Virus record (IMG/VR): IMGVR_UViG_3300028392_000142
Span: 1 to 38,200 of that record
DNA length: 38,200 nucleotides
From: a virus
Strand: one strand, 5' to 3'
Both the position numbers and the translations under genes were made by a program. Numbering within the stretch: the stretch's first letter is position 1; each line of letters begins with the position of its first letter. Below the pieces are notes generated by a model. It had not been told where the DNA came from. It saw only the letters and a program-made list of their open reading frames with translations, and searched no databases. Positions 32,965-38,200 of the stretch are shown one piece after another.

Positions 32965-33437
32965 TGGCTATCGAGAAACCAATTATCGGAGCAAAGAAAA
33001 AAGCCGCTAAGGCTAGAATGGCCGATGTAAAAAAAATCCCATCTAGGGGTTTAGCACCTACTGACAAATCAGTAGCGAAAAAAAATGCCGCTAGTGAAAC
33101 AAGTAAAATAAAACCAAAAGGTATATCTGCAAAACCAATGACTGAATTTCCAGATAGTCACTTTGGTGCAGTTCCAACAAGTATGTCTGGCGAAGGAATG
33201 GATGTTTATGCTGCCCATATGGGGGATCATGCCAAGGCAGTTAAGAAAGGCGTTAATAAAATTAACATGAAAAAAAGAATGTCTCCTATCGAAAGAGATA
33301 TTAAAAAGCAAGCCATAATGAAAGCATATCAGTCTGGTTCTGCTAAATCAACCAAGGCTGCTCCAAAAAAGCCAATGGCTAAAACAAAAAGCAAAAGCAT
33401 GCCCGTTAAGAAATCAACGGCTAAATCAACAAAGTAA
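32964..33437 (+). CDS. 157-aa Lys/Ala-rich protein, unknown
   Basis: Basic ends (AIEKPIIGAKKKAAKARMADV; C-terminal KSTKAAPKKPMAKTKSKS region) around a less charged centre, about residues 60-90 (MTEFPDSHFGAVPTS, AAHMGDHAKAVKKGV). The histone-tail-like composition of both ends suggests DNA binding or condensation; the centre resembles nothing I can name. TAATG overlaps on both sides place it in the microprotein chain, of which it is the largest member. Confidence 0.5.
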   Translation: MAIEKPIIGAKKKAAKARMADVKKIPSRGLAPTDKSVAKKNAASETSKIKPKGISAKPMTEFPDSHFGAVPTSMSGEGMDVYAAHMGDHAKAVKKGVNKINMKKRMSPIERDIKKQAIMKAYQSGSAKSTKAAPKKPMAKTKSKSMPVKKSTAKSTK

Positions 33438-33658
33438 TGGCTATCAAGAAAGCACAACCAAAGCCAGTGAAGAATACGGGATCAAGTATGTTCGACTATC
33501 AAAATATTTATAGCGGAGATCCTAAGAAACACCCAGGGATTGCAAAAGCAAAGGCGGATAAAGTAAAAGCAGCCGCTGCAATTGCGGTTTACAAAAAGAA
33601 ATCCGATGCGGCAAAAGTGAAAGCGATTACCGTAGCAAAAGTTAAAAAGAAAAAGTAA
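33437..33658 (+). CDS. 73-aa Lys/Ala-rich protein, unknown
   Basis: Starts and ends in TAATG overlaps. An N-terminal segment (KNTGSSMFDYQNIYSGDPKK) is followed by a Lys/Ala/Val helix (about residues 36-73) ending KVKKKK. No family recognised. Confidence 0.5.
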   Translation: MAIKKAQPKPVKNTGSSMFDYQNIYSGDPKKHPGIAKAKADKVKAAAAIAVYKKKSDAAKVKAITVAKVKKKK

Positions 33659-33807
33659 TGCCACTCGGGAAAAATGTTTCACAAAACGTCAGAGAACTGA
33701 TGAAAAAGAACAAGGCTTATGCAAAACCTGGAGGGAAAAATCCACGGAGCAAAAAACAAATAATTGCTATAGCAATAAGTGCTTCTAAAAGACCAAAGAA
33801 AAAGTAA
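33658..33807 (+). CDS. 49-aa Lys-rich microprotein
   Basis: MPLGKNVSQNVRELMKKNKA, then KPGGKNPRSKKQIIAIAISA and SKRPKKK. The 'GKNVSQNVRELM' and 'RSKKQIIAIAISA' pieces look like the small phage proteins often listed simply as DUF6496-type; I am not sure of the number. Bounded by TAATG overlaps. Confidence 0.55.
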   Translation: MPLGKNVSQNVRELMKKNKAYAKPGGKNPRSKKQIIAIAISASKRPKKK

Positions 33808-33953
33808 TGGCAGGCAAGGCAAAACCCTCAAAAGAGTTAGCGAAGTGGAAACCAAAAGCCAAGCGTAGTCGCCCGGGTGTGGTTTCTAAAAAGAAAAACA
33901 GCAAACTCAAGTCAAGTAAAAACTATCGTAAGGCGTACAAAGGTCAAGGATGA
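33807..33953 (+). CDS. 48-aa Lys/Ser-rich microprotein
   Basis: MAGKAKPSKELAKWKPKAKR, then SRPGVVSKKK and NYRKAYKGQG. Coupled at both ends (TAATG, ATGA). Resembles other members of the chain in composition, not in sequence. Function unknown. Confidence 0.5.
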   Translation: MAGKAKPSKELAKWKPKAKRSRPGVVSKKKNSKLKSSKNYRKAYKGQG

Positions 33954-34096
33954 AAAAGGGTTTGTACGCCAACATAAACGCTAAGAAAAAGCGTATTGCA
34001 GCCGGGAGTGGCGAGAAGATGAGAAAACCGGGGACAAAAGGTGCTCCGACAAACAAAGCATTCATCCAGTCTGCAAAAACAGCAAAGAAAAAATGA
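33950..34096 (+). CDS. 48-aa basic microprotein of a widespread phage/bacterial type
   Basis: MKKGLYANINAKKKRIAAGS, GEKMRKPGTKGAPTNKAFI and a KTAKKK end. The 'KKGLYANINAKKKRI-GSGEKMRKPG-KGAPT' pattern is one I have seen repeatedly in short phage proteins of unknown function. Coupled by ATGA on both sides. Confidence 0.65.
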   Translation: MKKGLYANINAKKKRIAAGSGEKMRKPGTKGAPTNKAFIQSAKTAKKK

Positions 34097-34182
34097 CGCA
34101 AGGGTTTTTATTTGGAGTAATTTTCTGTATAGTTCTATGGCTATTGGGCTATGCCGTTGCCAGTTATAAGCACAAATCATGA
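34093..34182 (+). CDS. 29-aa single-pass membrane peptide
   Basis: MTQGFLFGVIFCIVLWLLGY then AVASYKHKS: one membrane span and a basic end. Coupled by ATGA to genes on both sides. Could be a small holin-type or anti-holin peptide, or an envelope-targeted regulator; size precludes a firm call. Confidence 0.5.
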   Translation: MTQGFLFGVIFCIVLWLLGYAVASYKHKS

Positions 34183-34490
34183 AGTTTCTTACACCAATTT
34201 TACTGGCGATCTTAATCGGTTTGCTGGGTTATCAGATGTTCTTTCAGAAGGAGCCAGATACTAAAAGTGAAATCCTACATTATTTGGATTCAATTGAAAA
34301 GCACAACGAAGTCGTATTCAGCAAAATAGATTCACTAGACCGGCTGAAGCACGAGGAATACAAAGTCTACGAACAACTCAATTTAAAATATGACACAATT
34401 CAAATTGCTATTGACACTATGCCTGACATTGATGGCACAAAATATCTACTCACAATCAGTAGACAGCTTACCCTTAAAGGAGTTGAATAA
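34179..34490 (+). CDS. Inner-membrane spanin-like protein
   Basis: 103 aa: N-terminal membrane anchor (about 4-22, LTPILLAILIGLLGYQMFF) followed by a charged periplasmic coiled coil (about 27-75). This is the layout of an i-spanin (Rz). The last 101 bases also encode the start of the next gene in another frame, the overlapping arrangement known from Rz/Rz1 pairs. Spanin activity is inferred from topology, overlap and neighbourhood. Confidence 0.5.
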   Translation: MKFLTPILLAILIGLLGYQMFFQKEPDTKSEILHYLDSIEKHNEVVFSKIDSLDRLKHEEYKVYEQLNLKYDTIQIAIDTMPDIDGTKYLLTISRQLTLKGVE

Positions 34491-34740
34491 TGAATTCCTC
34501 AAAGGAATAAAGGCTCGAGAGAGAGTGGTAAGTCTGAAGACCATCATTCTATTAGACAGTCAGCAATTGAGTTTGTACAAGGACACAATCGTTCCAAATT
34601 ACAAAAAGGCACTGGACACCTGCAAGTACGAGATCGTTCGTTTAAACGGGGTCATTGATCGCAAGGACCAGGCAATGAAGTTTTACAAGTACGGGTTTAT
34701 TGGAACCACCGTACTTTTTATTTTAAAGTTAATTATTTGA
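34390..34740 (+). CDS. Secreted protein with C-terminal membrane segment, overlapping the previous gene (spanin candidate)
   Basis: 116 aa, starting 101 bases inside the preceding gene in a different frame. The start is supported by a good signal peptide (about 1-23, MTQFKLLLTLCLTLMAQNIY then SQ, the '-SQ' cleavage style common in Bacteroidetes); no later start leaves a sensible protein. Residues 25-95 are helical and charged, and about 100-116 form a membrane segment (YGFIGTTVLFILKLII). An N-terminal export signal with a C-terminal membrane anchor resembles unimolecular spanins, but the Cys at residue 11 is preceded by Leu, so a lipobox is not convincing. The overlap alternatively marks an Rz/Rz1-type pair. 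Confidence 0.5.
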   Translation: MTQFKLLLTLCLTLMAQNIYSQSVDSLPLKELNNEFLKGIKARERVVSLKTIILLDSQQLSLYKDTIVPNYKKALDTCKYEIVRLNGVIDRKDQAMKFYKYGFIGTTVLFILKLII

Positions 34741-34741
34741 C

Positions 34742-34969
34742 ATGAGTTTTGAAGAAAAGGTAAATCCCGCTTATTACAAGAACGGGAAGGTAGAGTGCAT
34801 TGATGCGATCGAGGCGGCTACAATTAACAAAACAGGCTTAGAAGCCTATTGCACAGGCAATATTATTAAGTATCTTTGGAGATGCGAGGAAAAGAATGGT
34901 TTAGAAGACATTGCTAAAGCCAAGTGGTATTTGGATAAACTATACGATCAGATGAATAAAAATGAATAA
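34742..34969 (+). CDS. DUF3310-family protein
   Basis: 75 aa. VNPAYYKNGKVECIDAIEAA, GLEAYCTGNIIKYLWRCEEKNG and EDIAKAKWYLDKLYD match the short phage DUF3310 family (often labelled 'nucleotide kinase-like' or SaV) very well over the full length. Its biochemical role is not established. Starts 1 base after the preceding stop; the next gene starts inside its end (8-base overlap). Confidence 0.88.
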   Translation: MSFEEKVNPAYYKNGKVECIDAIEAATINKTGLEAYCTGNIIKYLWRCEEKNGLEDIAKAKWYLDKLYDQMNKNE

Positions 34970-35150
34970 CTTAGAATCACTATTTAAAAAACTAGAGGAA
35001 TTGGTAGCGTGGCATGATTACTATAACCAACAGCAAAATCCTATCGAAGCAAACAAAGTTCAAAAACAAATTGAACAGTTAAAGAAAACAATTACTGAAA
35101 TAAAAAATGGACAAACTAAAAGCGTTTCTCAAAAAGGTCAACATAACTGA
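34962..35150 (+). CDS. Small coiled-coil protein, unknown
   Basis: 62 aa, helical and Gln/Lys/Glu-rich (LESLFKKLEELVAWHDYYNQ then a second helix ending in KKTITEIKNG). It overlaps the preceding gene by 8 bases and the next by 44. No family recognised; position just before the terminase suggests a packaging accessory, but that is a guess. Confidence 0.45.
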   Translation: MNNLESLFKKLEELVAWHDYYNQQQNPIEANKVQKQIEQLKKTITEIKNGQTKSVSQKGQHN

Positions 35151-35427
35151 GGACGAAGCGATTGAACGCATTCAAGTTCAGATGTTTGACCCAGCCAAAG
35201 ATTTCTATGGAACTTTGGTATCCGCATCCCGTCAGTTGATGGATGCAGTCAAAAGCAAAGAGATTGATTTAGATGACCCTTACTACAAGGCTTTATTCCA
35301 GTTGCTACAGGCAGGGGATAAAATCAACAAGAGTCTGAAACTCGCCCAACTAGAGGCATATCCTTCCGAGGAAGTAGTCGATAGCGAAGTATCGTTTATC
35401 GATCGCATGGCAGGTAAGAAAAAATAA
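35107..35427 (+). CDS. Possible terminase small subunit
   Basis: 106 aa, helical, acidic, starting inside the previous gene and ending in the ATG of the large terminase (TAATG). An N-terminal helical part (KLKAFLKKVNITEDEAIERI), a central helical bundle (about 30-85) and a basic end (DRMAGKKK). Position directly before the large subunit and size fit a terminase small subunit, the DNA-recognition partner. No clear helix-turn-helix can be pointed to, so the call rests on context. Confidence 0.45.
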   Translation: MDKLKAFLKKVNITEDEAIERIQVQMFDPAKDFYGTLVSASRQLMDAVKSKEIDLDDPYYKALFQLLQAGDKINKSLKLAQLEAYPSEEVVDSEVSFIDRMAGKKK

Positions 35428-37265
35428 TGGAAATCCTAACTAAACAGAAGAGTTCAAAGTTCGTCTACGAGGATTGGGCGGCTAAATACCTCATTAACCC
35501 CAACGCCACTCGCAAAGAAAAGGATATCTGGTGGAACACCGAGATGGAATTCTGGCGCACCGGCCGATTTGGATTGACGGGGGCTCAGTATTTCTTTCTG
35601 AGTCAGGCTACAATCAAGGAAGCCACGGGTCTCAGAATCAAACCTATTTGGCGTGACTTGGACGATTTGATCTACCAATCTTACGACGAAGCCAGAAATA
35701 CATATTGGGATTTGATGGTTACCAAACGACGTGAGGCAGGTTTGTCTCTGACCTTTGGGGGAGTGATTCCTGTATGGATATCATTGACCAATCCCGGATC
35801 TACTTCTCTGCTCACCTCCGCGGATAAAACGCGACTCGAGGAAATGTTCAAGGACAAGACTCGTGTAATCTATGATGGCTTGGACGATTACATCCGACCT
35901 TCGGTTATTAGTACACGTCAGAGCGGTTACCTGCATATGGGTCAGTTGGATCAAAAGACAGGAGCAATCTCTGGACTTGACTCAAAGATTATTACCCGTG
36001 ACACGGTGGATAGCCCTCAGTCATTGGAAGCGTTTCGTGCGATGCATATCTTTTTGGATGAGTTCTTTCTTCATCCTAAGGCAGATGTAGTGTATCGTTC
36101 GGCACAGGCGTCAACAAAGAAAGGTTTCATGAAGGTGGCTCCTATTGTTATGGGAGGAAGTGCCGGGGAATCTTCGGTGATAGGTCAGAAGAAAGGAGCA
36201 GAACTTTGGCGGAATGCGGAAACGATCAAGATGCTTACAGTTTTCTTGCCGGGATGGATGGGTATTACGGCGGCGCCAGAACTTGATGCAAGAGGTAAGG
36301 AAACAGGAAAGATAATTAACTTCTGTCCTAATGGATGGAGTGATGAAAAGATTGCTACTGAGTGGATTCTGAGAACCCGCGACAACTTAAATAAACTTGA
36401 GGATAAGAGTTTCTTGGATTCTTTCATCAAACAGTATCCATTGGATATCCAGGAAGTATTTAGTGCCAATGCAAAGGGTGCTTTACCTGCGGATGTGATG
36501 GCTAAATTAAACGAGCAAGAAAGGATTATTCTCGGAAGCCCCCCGCCAATAGAAAAGTGTAACCTGTCGCGCGATGTAAACGAAAAGTTGCAGGTGAGTC
36601 CAGTACAAAACGGCAAGATTCTGATTTTGGAACGCTTCAACCCGCTTCACAAATACATCTGTGGCATGGACCCGATTCCATTCGTCTCGTCGAAGTTGAA
36701 TGATGGCTCTGACAATTGTATTGTGGTGAAGAATTTAGACACCAACCGCTACGTTGCTATTTACAAAGAGCGCGCGCTGGACCCAGATATCATCATGCAC
36801 AACAACATCCTGCTTCAAGATTATTATGGCAAGGCAAAGGTGATGATTGAAGTAAACCGAGGAGGTGTAATCCTCGATCACTATAAACAGCGTAACAGAC
36901 TCGATCTCTTGGCACAGCGACCATCGCTACTGGGAAAGGTTTTCGTTAGCGGAGAACGCTCCTTTGGATGGTATAAGAACGATCATACAGGAGAGAGAGC
37001 CAACTCATACATCATCGATTACTTAAGAAAGTACTGGGACTCAGTTTATTTTATGGAAATCATTGAAGAGGCCAAACTTTACCTAGTAGACAACACGGAT
37101 ATCGTGGATGCTATGGTCTCAGCAGAAATTTACCACCGACAGATCATCGAAAAAGGTAAACGGGATACTGGACCCGAGTTAGAGGTCAAGAAAATCCCGT
37201 TCATTGAGATGGTAGACGGCCGAGCCGTTAGGGTGTGGAAAGAGATTCGTGTGGAACGACGGTAA
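35427..37265 (+). CDS. terL: Terminase large subunit
   Basis: 612 aa. ATPase half: a Walker A-like strand-loop VTKRREAGLS (residues about 98-107; an 'R/K-rich loop, Gly-Leu-Ser' rather than the classical GKT/S), Walker B HIFLDEF with Asp211-Glu212. Nuclease half: acidic residues expected for RNase H-like terminases at Asp415 (CGMDP), Glu475 (MIEVNRGG) and Asp558/Asp561 (DIVDA). It would drive DNA into the prohead and cut concatemers. It begins in the stop of the small-subunit candidate. Its last 38 bases overlap, tail to tail, the DnaA-like gene on the other strand, so there is no room for a terminator between them. Confidence 0.92.
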   Translation: MEILTKQKSSKFVYEDWAAKYLINPNATRKEKDIWWNTEMEFWRTGRFGLTGAQYFFLSQATIKEATGLRIKPIWRDLDDLIYQSYDEARNTYWDLMVTKRREAGLSLTFGGVIPVWISLTNPGSTSLLTSADKTRLEEMFKDKTRVIYDGLDDYIRPSVISTRQSGYLHMGQLDQKTGAISGLDSKIITRDTVDSPQSLEAFRAMHIFLDEFFLHPKADVVYRSAQASTKKGFMKVAPIVMGGSAGESSVIGQKKGAELWRNAETIKMLTVFLPGWMGITAAPELDARGKETGKIINFCPNGWSDEKIATEWILRTRDNLNKLEDKSFLDSFIKQYPLDIQEVFSANAKGALPADVMAKLNEQERIILGSPPPIEKCNLSRDVNEKLQVSPVQNGKILILERFNPLHKYICGMDPIPFVSSKLNDGSDNCIVVKNLDTNRYVAIYKERALDPDIIMHNNILLQDYYGKAKVMIEVNRGGVILDHYKQRNRLDLLAQRPSLLGKVFVSGERSFGWYKNDHTGERANSYIIDYLRKYWDSVYFMEIIEEAKLYLVDNTDIVDAMVSAEIYHRQIIEKGKRDTGPELEVKKIPFIEMVDGRAVRVWKEIRVERR

Positions 37266-37743
37266 CAAGGATGTCTTCTTTTACCTTCTCGTAGACTTTG
37301 GCATAGTGCTTCGAAGACTGCATGAAATTTTCATGTTGCTTTACCGAATGAATCACTGTGCTGTGGTCTTTGCGGAAGATCGTTCCAATCTTTTCGTAGG
37401 TGTAGTGTAGTTCGTTCCTCATATAATACATGACCTGCCTTCGACAATCTACAAACTCTTCCTTTCTTCTGTTGCCACAGAAATCCAATATGGAAATCGT
37501 GTGTACTATGCACGCACAATCAATGACCTGCCTATCGATCGTCTTCAGCACGTTGTAGACGATGATCATGCTCGGTCGTTGGGGTTTGGTAGTGATAGGA
37601 TTCAGCGTACGATTTTTATACTTTAGGTAAAAGGCATTTCTATTGATCGCGCGAATGATGCGATTCGTTTCTAAGGAGTCGAGTTCCAGTTGGTGAACTA
37701 CTAACTCCAATATCTCAGCGGTAAATTCTGCTACGGTAGGCAT
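37228..37743 (-). CDS. DnaA domain IV-only protein
   Basis: 171 aa read on the minus strand. The C-terminal half (about 83-158) contains CRRQVMYYMRNELHYTYEKI and the DnaA signature RKDHSTVIHS (124-133; consensus Gly-x-[RK]-Asp-His-[ST]-Thr-Val), the helix-turn-helix of DnaA domain IV that reads DnaA boxes. The AAA+ ATPase domain is missing; the first 80 residues are helical and unrecognised. It probably binds DnaA-box-like sites of phage or host, either to start phage replication or to control host initiation or transcription. The ATG directly follows the stop of the upstream minus-strand gene (TAA ATG), indicating coupling. Its 3' end overlaps terL by 38 bases. Confidence 0.8.
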   Translation of the reverse strand: MPTVAEFTAEILELVVHQLELDSLETNRIIRAINRNAFYLKYKNRTLNPITTKPQRPSMIIVYNVLKTIDRQVIDCACIVHTISILDFCGNRRKEEFVDCRRQVMYYMRNELHYTYEKIGTIFRKDHSTVIHSVKQHENFMQSSKHYAKVYEKVKEDILVTVVPHESLSTP

Positions 37744-38200
37744 TTAAAATAAGGTTAATTGTTTGGGTTCGATTTCATCAATGATTTTGTAGCATTCCCG
37801 AAAGTAAAATTCGTAATGCAGATTGTAATCTTCGAACTTGGGTACGCTAAAGTACCGGTTGAACAAGACAGTTTTTTGGTTGGCTAGAAGGTGGTGTACT
37901 CGTCCGTCTTCGCATACTTTGAACGAAGTGCCCCCGTCTTTCGTTGTCGAGTAAAACCGAAGAACTTTGCCGTGATTCTCCGTAATAACTGTGTTTTCCT
38001 TCGAGTAGTTGTACTCGGCATGCCAGCCTTTAGTCGCTTTATATCTTCCACAAAAATCATATATGTTGGTGTTTTGTTTTACAGTTGTTTCTATTGGTAT
38101 GTTGTTTAAAAAGTATTGTTCTAATGCTTTGGCTACTACTAAAAATGAATTGTCTTTGTGAAAGTCTTTTACCGTTTCAAAGATACCCTTTCGTTTAATT
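37744..38200 (-). CDS. Partial replication-associated protein with C-terminal clamp-binding motif
   Basis: Open frame of 151 codons on the minus strand from 38199 down to the TAA at 37746-37744; the start is beyond the window, and no Met occurs in the visible part. It reads IKRKGIFETVKDF, then mixed alpha/beta with FCGRYKATKGWH and VLRFYSTTKDGGTSFKV, and ends in EPKQLTLF. The last five residues match the QL[SD]LF pentapeptide by which bacterial proteins bind the DNA polymerase III beta clamp. The TAA is immediately followed by the ATG of the DnaA-like gene. The family is not recognised; a replication or repair factor recruited to the host clamp is likely. Confidence 0.65.
   Translation of the reverse strand, partial: IKRKGIFETVKDFHKDNSFLVVAKALEQYFLNNIPIETTVKQNTNIYDFCGRYKATKGWHAEYNYSKENTVITENHGKVLRFYSTTKDGGTSFKVCEDGRVHHLLANQKTVLFNRYFSVPKFEDYNLHYEFYFRECYKIIDEIEPKQLTLF

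Noticed and set aside
37890-38110. 72-aa plus-strand frame near the right end
   Set aside because: The minus strand here carries a continuous frame ending in a coupled TAA-ATG with the DnaA-like gene, which is better supported.

Overview
The window is a stretch of a tailed double-stranded DNA phage, almost certainly one infecting a member of the Bacteroidetes (Bacteroidota). The host call rests on three things seen in the sequence: recurrent TAnnTTTG elements (the -7 promoter element of that phylum) directly in front of start codons, no convincing Shine-Dalgarno sites, and signal peptides ending in the '-SQ' style common in the phylum. Short-tail (podovirus-type) morphology is inferred from gene order: ring/adaptor-type proteins, one very large nozzle-like protein, then a small/medium/giant series of probable internal virion (ejection) proteins. 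There is no tail tube, sheath or obvious tape measure. The order loosely recalls crAss-like and T7-like phages, but no RNA polymerase is recognisable here.

Layout. 1-316: end of a NinG/HNH-type nuclease. 341-6734: three ring/adaptor candidates and a 1477-aa tail protein. 6756-21343: internal virion cassette of 210, 509 and 4123 aa; the last gene fills a third of the window and is a large polyvalent protein with zincin and other effector-type domains. 21381-25444: two Cys-tailed small proteins, a YkuD-like lysin candidate and a mosaic tail fibre. 25454-28535: two small proteins, then a tight four-gene operon with a PAS sensor histidine kinase, a receiver-only response regulator and two membrane proteins. 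28556-31438: surface/appendage proteins, one built from an internal tandem duplication, and a free-standing HNH homing-type endonuclease. 31438-32428: membrane/coiled-coil proteins and a holin candidate. 32415-34182: a chain of tiny Lys-rich proteins, each overlapping the next by a few bases, ending in a 29-aa membrane peptide. 34179-35150: spanin-like nested pair, a DUF3310 protein and a small coiled coil. 35107-37265: terminase small (tentative) and large subunits. 37228-38200, minus strand: a DnaA-domain-IV-only protein and the end of a protein with a C-terminal beta-clamp-binding motif, i.e. the edge of a replication module converging on the late genes.

The plus-strand genes form one long late region read toward the terminase, re-initiated by at least eight promoters placed so close to the start codon that leaderless mRNAs are expected. 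The most unusual items are the phage-borne two-component operon, the giant protein with one intact and one apparently dead zincin site, the promoter/start-codon fusion, a strand-polarised GGNCTCAG octamer, the Lys-rich microprotein chain, and the replication proteins on the minus strand. No tRNA, rRNA, CRISPR array or insertion sequence was seen, and no stretch longer than about 60 bases lacks a gene.
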